A DNA stretch of 64,000 nt from Sphagnum compactum (Eukaryota > Bryophyta > Sphagnopsida > Sphagnales): the NCBI GenBank assembly GCA_965153455.1, contig OZ234496.1, forward strand, positions 4,721,207 to 4,785,206. The letters run 5' to 3'. The position numbers and the translations under genes were made by a program. Below are positions 1-12,474 of this stretch, piece after piece. The notes beneath the pieces were generated by a model. It ran no database searches, was not told the DNA's origin, and worked only from the letters and a program-made list of their open reading frames with translations. The first letter of the stretch is position 1. Each line of letters opens with the position of its first letter.

Positions 1-1263
1 TTGTGGTATTGGTGGAATTCCTCAGCATTTCTTTGACACATGCATCTCTTTCTGCTGGATGAACATATTGGTATTCTCAGATAGATGTACTTCTGTCCTG
101 CAAATGCCATGGTTAGTTGAGGTTGTTTCCAATATAGATCTGCTAATTTACTGCTTTTCAATCCCATCTGAGCAGAAGATAGTAGGGAATCTGCCACCTC
201 ACGGACCCTAGGTTATGCCAAGAAGGATGATACAGATAATTAGTTTCCTTGCAAAGTTTGGTTGGAATTGAATGTTGTAAATGGGCCTGGGGTCTATTGT
301 CTTCCAGTCATTTCCCACTGAACAATCCAGTCCAGTAGGTCAATTCACATGAGAAAGAGGGTTTTCTTCAAGAAACGGAAAGGGCCAGTTGTGGGAGTAT
401 ATACTGTCTAGGATTTCTAGAGTTTCTAAATGTCTAACCTGAGAGCTGGAAAGATGAGATGTGCTGAGCACATATGAATTGTATGTGTGATTTCAGGTTT
501 TCTATTGACTTCATGCAAATGATTTGCGTGGACAAGGTTATTGAGGAAATGTCTCTTGATGATTCCATTCAAGAGACAACACTTATTCACCACTATTTTG
601 GTGGGTGTCTGCAATCACAGGTATTAGTCTCAGGACTAGAGTGAAGATATCTTTCCAATGCAGAAACTGCTGTACTCTGGTTGACCTACTTACTCCATAC
701 ATATGTCCATCTGGTGTGTCATGGATTTCTTTAGTCTGGATCTGCTTGGTCTTGCTGTTTATCAGACATTCATATTGTTCTAGAACTAGTTAATCCTATT
801 TAAACCTTGGAGATGTAGGGGAGGAAGAGGGCTAATGTGGGTGCTATTCTGATGTTCTGCTGTCAGGTGAAGTGTATACAGTGCCTGCATGAATCTAATC
901 GATATGAACTCATGATGGATCTTCTTTCGGATATCCAAGGCAATGTTAAGTCCGTGGAGGATGCTCTTGCTCAATTCACAGATACTGAACTGTTGGATGG
1001 TGCCAACAAGTACAAGTGTGACCAGTATGTGCTGCTCATGTGCTCTGCAAATATTGGTGGTTGCTTTCATGTCCATCTCCAAAGCAAGGAAATTGAATAG
1101 TTTTATGATCCTGGAGACAAGTTGTTAGATGAAGTATATTTTTGTTCTGGAGTTGTCTAATTCTTGTGTGCAATGTAGGGAAGTACACTTGGATCCAGGA
1201 TTGTACAAAGTTGGTAAAGGTGGAGTGCAAATGGCTCATCCAGATGGTGTAACATGTAGTTCT
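1..1263 (+). repeat. Direct long repeat, copy 1 (pairs with 55,745-57,005)
   Basis: This stretch matches 55,745-57,005 in the same orientation with scattered substitutions and small indels. The match stops abruptly after the shared word GTAACATGTAGTTCT (about 1,263 here, 57,005 there). The repeat carries two exons of a UBP-type deubiquitinase and their intron, so a genomic segment was duplicated and not an mRNA. The window begins inside the repeat, so the left limit of this copy is unknown. Confidence 0.9.
497..1025 (+). pseudogene. Ubiquitin-specific protease (UBP, MYND type) fragment, copy 1
   Basis: Two exons of a peptidase C19 (UBP/USP) gene are visible. The first, 497-620, lies between an AG acceptor and a GT donor and encodes the family stretch ending QETTLIHHYFGGCLQSQ. 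The second, 867-1025, starts after TGTCAG and encodes VKCIQCLHESNRYE and then the SVEDALAQFTDTE...KYKC stretch, a zinc-finger-like insertion of the UBP catalytic domain. In working family members this part lies between the Cys and His boxes of a ubiquitin hydrolase. Neither box is present here, and the reading frame after KYKCDQ does not continue into the family's next conserved block. Both exons are open, so decay is by truncation more than by stops. The MYND exon found with copy 2 would lie left of the window. I infer a pseudogene. Confidence 0.8.
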
Positions 1264-1400
1264 AGGCTAGCAGGTGCCCTGGAGAAAATGGGTGAAGTAC
1301 CAGGGCCCAGGGCTGAAGGATGTGCAAGGCAAGGTGCTTGCCCTTTGAAACTGACCTCCTTCCTCTGACAGATTCTAATTATGATATTAGTTCTGGATAA
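1264..1400. other. Short unassigned spacer
   Basis: This stretch lies between the end of the UBP repeat and the next dispersed repeat. It is richer in G+C than the DNA to its right. No gene is recognised. Confidence 0.4.
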
Positions 1401-3830
1401 TCACTCCTTCACACCCACTAGTACATTGCAACACTTGAGGTTCTGTATTGTAGTAGAGGGTGACAGTTCAGTACCATGCACATTAATGAAGTTGGTGAAG
1501 TGGGAGGGAAGTGCATGCGGTTTACCAGCACTTGGAAATGAGTGAATTTGGAGTTTGGGTGAAGGGAAAAGAAAAACCCCAGGTTGAGTGTTTTGCGCAT
1601 TCTATTCCGGTACATGTGTAACAGGTTTGCGGAAAACATAATTTTTAAAAAACAAACGAAAAAGTTAGGAAAAGCATGAGCAGATAAAGATATCCATAAA
1701 GTCACCTTGCCTTCACCCTCTTTTTGGGCCTCCTTTTACCCCCATACCCCTCTTTCAACCTCAAATCAGTGGTATACGCAAAGTAATGAAATTGTATTAA
1801 ATCTGGGTATGAAATGTTAGAAACTTAGCATTCAATGCACAGGGTTTGAGAATAGTTATAGTAGTGGTACATGTAGGAGCAATGGAAAAATATCTACCAA
1901 CACTATAGGCCCTCAGGAGAAAAGAAAGAGGGGTGAATATCAGTGTTGTCTGGTTGTTCCTTTTCGAGAGAACCTCTTGTCCAGTTCTGACATTTTAAAA
2001 TTTGTGTGATGGTTCTCCTGGTATGGGTTTGAGCCAGATTCTTTCAAATTTTGAACCTTTCAATTCAGGTTTTATGACTTTTTTTCAAATTCAAGAATCT
2101 CTGGACCTCATTTTTGTACCAGATCTGATCCATGTACACACTACACATTCCCCAGTGCTAAAGATTATGTGAGTACAAATTTTTACAACAAATTAAAATA
2201 AGGGTCTATGTAAATATAATATTGAACAACTCACTAAAGTTAATATTTAATTATAACGCTCAGTCTACTTGTGGACCTTTGAAAAAAGTTCTTCTTTTTC
2301 ACATATATATTCTTACCCTGTTTTCAAAAATATTTTTTCACGAGTCTGGTTCCGGATGTAGCAAAACATTTTTTCCAGACTCCTGATTCGAACAAGTTGA
2401 TGTCAACTCAGGCCAGGTTACAAGAACCTGACCCTGAACCACTGATTTTTACCCTTCAAACTGGATACCCTCACAACACTGGTGAATACAGGATGAAGTC
2501 AGATGACCACAAAAATTGATGGTTTTCTGAGTTTCACCCCCTTAATGGTAATGTAATTTTTTTGCAGGTTTGTTTTTAAGCTCACCCCCTTTATAACCAA
2601 ACTTGGGCTTCTGGTGCTGTGTTCCTTACTGTGTCCATACCTTTCATGCATTCTGTAATGTCCAAGTTCCACACCCCATGTTACCAGTGCTTCTTTAAGG
2701 AGATGCAGCCTAGTCACTATCACTCATAAAAAGATGTAGAAAATGGCAATCATCCCTATAAAGATTTCACTTAAGTCTTTTGTTACAAACAAGATCTGAA
2801 GTATAAAGATTTAATCATCCTTCTAAAATTCTCTGTGCACACTCAAAACTAACCATAGAAATCTAGCAATTTCAGAAAATTTATTTTTGAATTCCAAAAA
2901 ATTAAATCCAATTTCAATATATCAAATTGATGCGACCACCTTAATTTTCATGATTTTCAAAAATAATTAGTATTTTTCAACATGAAAGACCTTACTATGT
3001 GGGTATGGGAATTAATAGGCACTGGGGATGCCTTTCAAGTTCCAGTTTTCTTTTAAATTTTTGATTGAGCCATTATGATTGGCCCAACCCAAAAGAGAAA
3101 ACCCCTCACATTTTGAAAGTCGCCCAATATTAAAATTTCTATCCTAGATGGGTTTCAAAATCTTATTTTGTATTGATAACTTTTATGAATGTAATATCTA
3201 AATGTGGCAACTTTTAACAATTTCCCCTGGAAATATGAACAAATTCGCAAAAAAATCTCAAAAAGACCTATATAGCATTTGCATTTGATTTATTTTTTTA
3301 TTACCACAATGCAAAATTCACCCAAAACAAACCATTGACCATGACCCTCCCAAACTCTCAAGTACCCAACTCCACTTTTGGTACCACCAAAAACCCCTCC
3401 ATGAGACAGGGTACACATTTGTCATTTCACAATTTTTGAACCACCCGAGCAAAAGTTATTGAATTTAAAGTGATTTTTGTCTTTACATATTTTTAAAATT
3501 TTAACAATGAGTTTTTCACAAATTAACTTAGCAAAGTTCCATATGAACTTTGGAGTTAAGCCCCTGATAGTATTAAGTCAGAAGGTTTTAAGTTGTAACG
3601 ATATAAATGGGTTGATTACAAATTTTCTGAGTTTGGTTACGGTTGCACTTAAATTTTAGGCAGATGGTCAGAGAGCTGGCCCTCCTCCTTTGCTGAACTC
3701 ATTTTATAAATTGTTGTTTCATGTTGACAGGACCTTTGTAAAAATGTGTTGGTGTGTGTTTTAAGGGTACTTGTCAGAAGCCCATGGGGTTCCCCTCATG
3801 AAGTTGAAGTACTAGTGTAGGTGTTGATTC
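1400..3830. repeat. Dispersed repeat, inverted relative to 44,735-45,910
   Basis: Read on the minus strand, 1,420-1,930, about 2,490-2,740 and 3,430-3,790 match consecutive parts of 45,910 down to 44,735. About 1,935-2,480 and 2,760-3,420 have no counterpart there, so this copy gained insertions or the other lost DNA. The 95-codon open frame on the minus strand at 1,418-1,705 is shared in part with the other copy (words such as MHFPPTSPTSLMCMVLNC). It resembles no protein I know and is probably a chance open frame inside the repeat. Confidence 0.75.
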
Positions 3831-4849
3831 ACCCTGATTCCTAAAGCTATGCATTCACTCACCTGAGCAAGGTCTAATGTTAGAAGCTAAAGGTAACCTA
3901 AGAAATGTTAAATTTTCACTTGGAGACCCTCATCTCATCTAAGGAGACGGTATGTTTATGTCAGGTTTGGCACCCCAAGTATTAAAACAATTGTTTTTTG
4001 AGGTGTCAAAGCATTTTCACACCTCACCTTTTCTCTTGCAAGTTTTCTGCACAGGGAGAATAAAAAAATTCAGCAATTTGAAAACATAAATGTAGATAAG
4101 TTAGTAAAGAGATGAGGTTTTGAGGCAAAGCACGAAGGAGAGAACAAATAGGTAAGCAAAGAGCCTCATGGTATTTAAAAACCTTTCCTAGGACTTTCGA
4201 TCCAATCACCCAAGCTAGAAATACTGGGGGAATTTTCCACTTCTTGAGGTAGCAGAAGTGACTATCTACCTTTAAGCTTGCTTGGGGTTATTCCAGCTCT
4301 CTGGAAAATATAGAAATTTCCTCATTTCTTGAGGTGGGTAGACAGCAGGATTTTCAACACTTACAGTACCTTCCACTTGTTGACAAATACCTCAAATCAT
4401 GGGAGGACCTAAAGATATAGACACTCCTCATTCGAAGATTGTTGCTTCTTTTTATTAGGATAATAAAACAGGTATGAGGACATGAAACACTTTTGTGTTA
4501 TATTCCTACATCCCATAGCTAACTGCAGTGATTAGCAATATACTACTAAGCATCTGCATGCAATCTATTCACTTGTGAAATGGCCAAATCGAATTAGAAT
4601 TATTCAGAAATTTCAAATATATCAAGGGAAATTTCACAAGAAAAACTGGAGTTAATATGTGTCCAATCTATCATTAACGTAGGGTGCCTACCAGTGCAGG
4701 TGCTGGTTCACCCAAGGCTTGAAAACATAAGTGAGTAGACTTGGAGATAAAGTGACAATTTTTTTTTAGCTTACTAAAACCGTGCTAGCCTCTAGGGAGA
4801 GACACTTTCACTGTTTGAGAAGGGGTACCCTGGGGTTACATCAAACTAG
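3831..4849. other. Gene-free stretch
   Basis: No open frame over 61 codons and no recognisable domain, RNA gene or clear tandem repeat. AT-rich intergenic DNA. Confidence 0.5.
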
Positions 4850-5190
4850 TGCCCACCAGTGCACAATGAAGGATGGATGGTAAGTGATAAGGAAAAAAGT
4901 TTTTTTTGGATGCCAGTTACCTTGCTAACCATGGTGGTTAGCTCAATTGCTTCTTTTTTTGGTTCACTACCTACCTACTAACAGCTCACAAGCAGATTGT
5001 TAGTAGGTAAGGAGTCAAAACAGCCCTTCCTTACCAATGTATAAACTATAAACCACCTACTTGCCTAGTAGTTATCTGTTTTGTTACCTATGTACCTAAA
5101 TATTAGACCTATTTCCTAGAGAATTGGTTACCAAGGTGAAACCAAATATTAACTCAGTAATATCAGGCATCTAGTGGATGGTGGGCTGGT
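4850..5190 (+). repeat. Dispersed repeat, second copy near 45,915-46,350
   Basis: The stretch from GTGCCCACCAGTGCACAATG through the repeated TAGTAGGTA words and the TTGGTTACCAAGGTGAAACC block recurs in the same orientation at about 45,915-46,350. Its last part, from the TTGGTTACCAAGG block, is also present at about 22,325. No protein-coding content is seen. Confidence 0.75.
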
Positions 5191-5690
5191 GGGTGTTGGT
5201 TCACCATGGTCGTATATTGGCATCTTGCACCATAGTGTCCTTGGTGAAAAAGAGGGTGCACTTCTTAATGTGTGCCAGACGAAATAGGGATAAAGAAGGT
5301 GAAAACCGGCATCTTGTAGGTGGTCTCGACGGAAAGAGGGTGCAACTCTTCAATTTGTATCAGGAGAGAGAGGGACAAAGAAGGTGTACACCAGCGCATC
5401 TTGCGCTGTGGTTTGGTGATTAAGAAGGTGTACACCAGCGCAAGCATCTTGCGCTGTGGTTTGGTGATTAAGAAGGTGCACTCTGCATCCGCCAGCCAAG
5501 CCAGGGCCTGTGTCAGGCACGAATAACTTGATCACAAGAGTAGCATATGTGGGGCCACCGCAAGTGGAGGAATTTGAATATTAAAAACTCACATACAGGA
5601 AAAGCCTATACTTAAGTAATCGTAAGGGGTTGCCATAAAGTTTGCTACTAGTATTTCACATGAATTTGTGTTTTGAAAGACGGGGTGAGA
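5085..5690 (+). repeat. Dispersed repeat, second copy at 22,285-22,755
   Basis: The block containing GGCATCTAGTGGATGGTG and the later word GCCAAGCCAGGGCCT recurs in the same orientation at 22,285-22,755, where it abuts the second copy of the 18.76-kb segment. A third partial copy lies at 46,250-46,360, just upstream of the Roco gene. The short open frames here differ among the copies and are not convincing genes. Confidence 0.8.
5381..5472 (+). repeat. Tandem repeat, two units of 44 and 48 bp
   Basis: Two adjacent units begin AAGGTGTACACCAGCGCA and end GGTTTGGTGATTAAG. The second carries a 4-bp insertion (AGCA). A third partial unit begins AAGGTGCACTCTGC. The paralogous repeat near 22,500 has one unit plus the partial one, so the tandem step is recent or was lost there. 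Confidence 0.85.
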
Positions 5691-6389
5691 ATATTGTGTA
5701 CAATTAGGTCAATTATGTGATCCACACACCGTTTCATGCATTGTAACCTATCACACATGACATGTCATGTTGTGGCAATGCATGTCATCATATGTTGATC
5801 CTTGGGTGTTGGTTTGCTTGGTTGGACCAAAAATATTGTCCAAGTGGTATTTATGGAATGTAATGAATGTGTAAAATATTATCAATCACAAGAAAACCAA
5901 GAAACTAAAATGAAAATATATAGTCCAAAGCGAAAAGGTCAAGGTTATGCTAATGAATTCTTATGGAATTTAATTAAAGTGGTGTTGTGAATATATTTGT
6001 GGGGAGGCAGTACTTGTCCACATGTATTGGGCTTTATGTTTGGAAATGAAAACTATTAGAAGGTTTCATCCAATTGGTACCAATTAGTATTATTTAATAA
6101 GATGATAACAAATTTACATCTTGTGAGGACGTTATTGACCAATTTACATACAACAAGGAACCCTTAGGATGTTAGGAATGCAATGAAATGTCATTTTTTT
6201 GTCCACCTAACAAAATCAATATGAGAAATTGTGTCCATTTAACTTGTTTGATGTAACTAAAAAATGTTCAATGCAACTAGGAATTGGTTGCATCAAACAC
6301 ATTCCTAGTTACAACATACATTTTTTAGTTACTTTAGACAAGTTTCAACAGGTGCAATCACAATCAAGTGAACCAACGGTGACAAAGGA

Positions 6390-6960
6390 TTCATGGACTA
6401 AATCCTTTTTATAGTCATTTTCACTTTCTCATAGAAAGGACTTTTAGGATGAAATATTTTGCAATATGTTGCTAAAAATACATATATATTTTTCAATACA
6501 TCACATTTTTTGTATTAACTTTTCATGAATAACTAAGGATTTTTTTAAAATGTACAAATTCTACCAGATTTTGCATTTCGTTTTGAAAAGTTATCTTAAT
6601 TTCAAATTGTATGAAAATATGCTAATTATTTAATTATTTTTATATAAAAAAAACTAAAACTCTTTTTTTTAATGTCATGTAAATTACACCTCATTTACAT
6701 GTGGTAAATGATTCTTGAAATTTTAAAATTTTGTTCAATAGATTTTTAATTTTTTTAAAAATTTAATTTCACAACTTTCAAATTGTGAATGTTTTTAAAG
6801 TGTGGATAATCAATTGACATCATCTCAATTTCTTTTTCATCAAAATTCATTTATGAAGAAAGTTTTTCGCTTAGTAATTTACAAAATTGATTGCTTTTGA
6901 TGCTATTGTTGTTCAAGTTCAAAGGTGTTTTATTCAAACCAAAAACCCGAAATAAATTGT
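6390..6960 (-). repeat. Inverted dispersed repeat (pairs with 21,490-22,090)
   Basis: Reading the minus strand gives the sequence seen on the plus strand at about 21,490-22,090. Shared landmarks include a block around a GACATGTAAA-like word and one around GATAATCAATTGACATCATC. At 21.5 kb the block interrupts segment A relative to segment B, so it behaves as a mobile or filler insertion. No coding capacity is seen. Confidence 0.65.
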
Positions 6961-8919
6961 ATTAAATTTTTATTTTGAATTCTTCAACATTCATATGAGT
7001 CATTTAACACTAAATTCCATTATTAACATGACAGTAAAGTGGCAGCACAAAAATATATCTAACAAAATTACAATTTTTATAGAGTTTTGGCCGTGGCCTT
7101 ACGTGCTTTTTGGGTCATTTGATTGTGACTACACCCCAACATACATGATTTTTCATAGTGAATACCTTAATTTTTATATGTGCATTGGTTGCTATCACCT
7201 TTCATTGTATTTGGTATAATATATATTAGTGATCTTTACGTTTTTAAACTAACGCTAGGCATACAATATTTGTACTAATATAGTTTATCAATGGTCACCT
7301 AGGAAATAATCATGATTTTCATAAAATACAATTTTTTTGGTATTCTAAATAGTAGAATACATGTCAAATTTTGGTCCACTTAAGTAGTCCAACACCCCCT
7401 TATGTAATAGTATTATGGAAAAGGAATGTTCACCATTGGTTGTTAGAACATCTCCATTGTTATTAGTAAATTGCTTGTGAATGGCAACTAGTTGTGAATA
7501 TTGCCATGTTTAATGGTGCCTTTTTGCAAGCCCACTTAGAATTTCAAACTTTAAAAAGCTTAGTAGCCCTAACATATTTTTTCTTCTCATTCATCAATTC
7601 TTCACATGATACCAAGAACAAGCATGAACTCACCAAGTGAATTTGTTGATGTCAAATGACGTGTGGAACATCATGAAGGTGTTGAATGGTGTCATTAGTC
7701 ATTGCCAAGATGTAATTTAGTACACTAGCAATAGTGAAGAAAGGGAATTTTTGTGTTTGTGATGATGATGCACAATTGTGCCACTTTTTCTTACATGTTT
7801 CACAACATTCGATCATTGGGGATGGTCACTTAAATAATGCATTTTGGGATTGGGGTGTTGAACAATACAATCACAATTGTTTAATTGGATTAAGTATGAG
7901 ACTTATGAGGTTATTGGAATAAAAATGGAGCATTATCAAACATGACATTGCTAAATTCATTGGAAATCATAGCATTATCCAAACATTGCAAGAATTTCAA
8001 ACATCAATTAAAGACACAATACATAAAACTCTCCAATTTTACAAATCAAAGCACCCACGACACCAATTTTTTTCTTTTTGCATTATTGGTTGTTGTTGCA
8101 TGAAATTCCTTGTTGGCGTGAAATTCCATTTATAGCACACACAAATCTCCTCTAGTAAAGCACTAACATTCCATGTCATCGTTTGAAACAATCAAAATTG
8201 AAGAGGTGGAGATGCTCAACCTAGGTTCCCCAACAACAATTTATCAACATAGGTACTTGTATCAAAAGTTGTGAAGGAATCAAATTGAATTAGCAAAATG
8301 AAAGAAAATACCCTTCATGCTTAGGTGAAAGCAATAGTGGATATGGCCACCACCACCTTGAAGAAAGCTTTGAGTTTTGAAAACCAAAGCACAATGGTTT
8401 TGTTCATGATTTTTGATGTGCAACTAGGCTTTCAAGAATCTTGTGAATACTTCAAGCTTCACAGGGTAAGAAAATTATAAAAGCTTCAAATGAGGCTAAA
8501 TGTTGGCCCTTCACATGCAACATCAAGGATTGTGGAAGCTCACATGGTCTTTCCACTTTCAATATAATCAACCAAGTAGCACCACAATGATATTTTTGAT
8601 GAATTGTTTAAAGACAATCAACTAGACACATGCATGGAAAATATTTTCAAGATGTGTGAGAACAAATGAAAAATCTAAATGAGTGACATCTCATGTTTTT
8701 ATTCAACTTAATTTTTTACAACAACAATGTTTGAATCAAGTTCATTTATTCCATCTAAATCAATCCTAATGAAATTGCAAGATTTTGTCCCTTTCAATGT
8801 ATGTTTTATAATCTGGTTGAAATTTGCCATGGTGGACATGCCCCTCACGGTTGACCTTAAATTGTAGTAATAATCTTGCTTTGCCAATGTTCCATTGTTT
8901 TTTTTACCACTTCACAATC

Positions 8920-9018
8920 AATGAACAAATAAACATTTGCAATGTCACAAATAATGAACAAATAAACACATGTAGTTTTGTTTCGAATGACCAAATAAAC
9001 ACATGTAACTTCATGAAG
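8920..9018 (+). repeat. Tandem repeat, three units of 33 bp
   Basis: Three units of exactly 33 bp begin AATGAACAAATAAACA, AATGAACAAATAAACACATG and AATGACCAAATAAACACATG. The unit length is a multiple of three and the plus frame from 8,824 reads through (NEQINIC, NEQINTC, NDQINTC). The surrounding frame is short and unrelated to known proteins. Confidence 0.8.
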
Positions 9019-10799
9019 AAAAAGAAAAAAATCAAGATGGGTGTACAAGGTGCTTGGAAGCTTTGCATACTTTCATGTGATTGAGATAAAAAAACAAGAG
9101 AATGATTAGAAGCATAGGAAGGCTTAAGATGGTTGCACACAAGAAGCATGACAGAAATGACAATGGCAATTGAAAGCTATGTGGATGGGAAACTATTCAA
9201 GTCAGGATCGTACTTTGCATGCCAAACTAGCTATTAGATTTAAGGTACTATGTTGCAAAGCAAACAATTGAGATGCTTTTAGTAAATAATTTGTTAAGCA
9301 TTGAACAATGCAAGGGGACAAAAGACCATGATATTGTGCATAACCCACCAATGTTATTTTTGGGTGAACTTTTGTATTTTGTTGACTTGAAAAAAAAGAT
9401 TTTGACACATTAAAAAAAAATTGTGAAAAAATGTCCTATATAGCTAGATTTTGAATAAAATAAAATAAATTCTCCATATTTCTATAATAGGTTTTAAAAG
9501 GTAGCTAAAATACAAAAGGATCCTAAAAAAATTTTACTTTCATTTTTGGTCTACAACTAGATTTTCTTGTGGATGATCTCCAATTTGGCTACATCACAAA
9601 ATTTTGGAAAAACAATTATGTGGCTTACATCAATGATATTGTGTGGAATTATGGGTGGGTTCAAACCCCCAAAAGGAATAATGAAGAAGAGGAAAATTTC
9701 AGTTTTGATGTTAATTTTCTTGCATTTCTTTTCCACATCAAGGTAATTGTTGGCATCCTTTTATGTAGTAGGTAACGTGCAAATTTAGATAAGTTAAGAA
9801 CAATTTTGTTGGCTCGCTTAGTATATGACCATGCACATTAATATTAGATGAAGAAAAGTGTGTTAGTTTGATTCAACAAAATGGTTTTGGCCTAACATTT
9901 TTCACAATTTGCTAAGGTTGGTAAAAAACATAACAACGTTTAGTACGTGCCCAGGGTGAAGGCACACTAAGGTGTAACAATTTTAAACACATATGGAAGT
10001 CCATAATTGCTTACATTCACACTACAAAGGCAATGTGAAAACATGATACCTTGAATCACACAAGTCATTTTACAAGTTATTGTTAAAAATCCATTATAAA
10101 AACATTCCAACCCTAGTTTACCTTATGGAGAACTTAAATTTGAATATGAGTTTCTAAATTATTACTTTCATTTTAAATAAGTACTTATTGGGATAAAAAC
10201 CACAATTCAAAATACATAGAAAGATTTGGTCATCAAAATCCTCTCAAAATGTCTTCCTTAAAATCAATGGTACCATACCATATTATAATTGAATCTTTTA
10301 TTCAATAAAGGAATTATATGAAGGTGTGCCTTGAAGTCCATATTCTTGATTATGAATTGTTACAAGTTTTTGCATACCTTTTAAAAAGTTCATTATGTTA
10401 TGACAATTCAAAAACTATTAAAAAATTCATACAATGTGATTAAAGTATATATAACATTATAGTGTTGAGTCCTTTATCAGCTTAATCATTTCTATAATCA
10501 CATGACCAATTACAAATCCCAAACTCTTGCAAAAATGATCTTGTGACAACATTTTACAAATAGTGTAGTGTGTTTTCACCCTCGAACAAAACTTTTGATT
10601 GGTTAGATAGTTGGATTGGTCTAGGTGGGTTGTTGTTAGTATTTTTCACCTATTTGTAATTCCACTTTTAATTTTATGGGTGAGGTTGGAAAAAGTAAAC
10701 ACTTAAACTTGCATGTGAGACATATTTTTGCAAGGTCAAGTACTAAACACTGCTTGAGATGCTTAAAAAATGAAAGTATAAATTATTAGTAATTTAAGG

Positions 10800-11335
10800 G
10801 CATTTCACACTAGGGTTTGATTTATACGTCCCAATTCATTCTTACAATTTAGTTGGTCTAGAATTCCAAATTGGGACCAAGTCCTTTACACTAAGGTTCA
10901 ATTTATAACTCCCAATTATGAGTAGATCATTTCCCCCTTTATTAATAAATAAAAAACATTGGCGCACAACATGGGGCAACGCTATACATTTAGTGATTTC
11001 TCCCCCAGTTAAGATGAAAGATCCCATAGAAGTAGCCAATCCCAAGCAAATTGTATGTACATTCGGTACTACAAATTGCATATCAACTTAAAATAATATC
11101 CAACTAATATTGTTCCTCCATGAGAGTTATTATATAAATACATTTCTTTGCTTTCATGTACCCATTCAGGTACATCATAACACCAATGAGTTGATTTGTG
11201 ATTTTGTTAGCTACATGCTGACCCATAAAGAGTAATCTTCTTCGATAAAGTTGATTAATTTGAACAGATTGATAAATTCTCTTTCTTTGGAATTGTACAA
11301 GTTTCTTTAGAAGCATACGACTCAAGTGGTTCAAA
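10800..11335 (-). pseudogene. clpP: Plastid ClpP protease subunit pseudogene with intron remnants
   Basis: ClpP is the serine-protease subunit of the plastid Clp complex. On the minus strand, about 11,262-10,968 encodes the second clpP exon: [14 protein letters not shown], then [12 protein letters not shown], and after a frameshift near 11,100 [30 protein letters not shown] and IALPHV. The nucleophile Ser region (SMGS) is preserved. The exon ends at PHV followed by GTGCGCC, a group II intron 5' end, at the usual clpP intron 2 site. Upstream of the exon, 11,335-11,262 resembles domain V of a group II intron (GAGTCGTATG ... AAACTTGTACAATTC), the 3' end of intron 1. Exons 1 and 3 are not seen. 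The donor plastome therefore had both clpP introns. Confidence 0.9.
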
Positions 11336-12470
11336 TAAAAAAGTCATTTGTTTTCTCCTTTAAAAAAAAAAACTTTCACATTTTTAATATTTTTCGATAA
11401 ACCTTTTTTTTCACCACCCTCAATTCAAGTTTGTTTCTTTCTATTGTTTCATTAATCAAACTACTTATTACTTAATACGGGGGTTTTCTTTTCGTTATTT
11501 CCATTATAACTATGTTTTTTTGTTTATAAATAGTATTCTAACCAAATATTTCCTATTTTTTAAATCTAATATGGAGACAAGGTATGTTTGTTATACCTTT
11601 CATGACTCATTTAGGAATTAAAAAATCCTAGGAGGGTTCGAGTATTACTATAAAAACTATAATTAATGCAAATCTTTGAAATTATGAAGGTGTAGTCCGC
11701 CCAAAATCCAATTAAAAAATGAAACAATTTTTTATATGGACACAAGAAAGTAGATTCAAAAATATTTTGAAGTAAAAATATAAAACCATAGGGCCCTACA
11801 TTTAGTATTATAATTTTTGAATAATACATGTTGAATCACCTACAAACCTTCCAAAATTTATGTCAAAATTAGTGTTTAATGTAGTGATGTCATTTTTTGA
11901 TTTATAAGTCCTAAAAGAAAAACCCATAAAGTCCAAAGGAATAATGCCCCATTTAAAACTTTCAAAAACATATGCCTTTGGGACAAAATTTGGAAACAAA
12001 CAAACAAATATTGTAACTCATATGGACTTATGAAAATATGGTCAAATTTTATCGATTCAAAAATCCCTAAATATTAAACAATTAAAGTTTTCAAAGAAAA
12101 GATTCTTCATATGAGTTTAACAACTTGTTTTACATTATATATTGAATCCGAATAACAAATTTGGAATGTGAATCAATTAAAATTTTTCCATTTTGTGATG
12201 TTCCAATCATATGACCAGTCCATATTTTTCGATTTCAAAAATCCATTACTACTAACAATTTTTTTTATATTAATAAATAACCACACAATTCTTTTCATAA
12301 TGAAGTTGTTAGTTTAGATCCAAGTTCTAATTAGTAGATCTATGGATATATTAATTATCACAAGCATTTGAATAAAAGGTACCCATGGAAAAAACACCAT
12401 TTCGTCACAAAAGTGAACTACCATAAATGGCATATCTACCCATTTCAAGTATATTAACAAATTTCTTCGA
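11336..12470. other. NUPT interior without recognisable plastid gene
   Basis: The clpP-psbB spacer and the first 240 or so codons of psbB are expected here, but I see no convincing match until about 12,475. A faint in-register resemblance to psbB may start at about 12,365. The DNA is either badly diverged or replaced by an insertion. No other gene is seen. Confidence 0.45.
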
Positions 12471-12474
12471 CCCC

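Larger units (their letters stand above)
5691..10799. other. AT-rich gene-free stretch
   Basis: No recognisable gene in about 5.1 kb. Open frames are all under 90 codons and have no family resemblance. About 5,690-5,800 resembles 61,300-61,400 (shared word TATGTTGATCCTT). About 6,390-6,960 is the inverse of 21,490-22,090. A short three-unit tandem repeat sits at 8,920. The rest is A/T-biased non-coding DNA. Confidence 0.6.

Noticed and set aside
605-793. Open frames at 605-793 and 56,345-56,527 as a conserved small protein
   Set aside because: They fall in the intron between the two UBP exons and are similar only because the whole segment is duplicated.
8920-9018. CRISPR-like array of three 33-bp units
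   Set aside because: The units are directly adjacent with no spacers, in a plant nuclear context.
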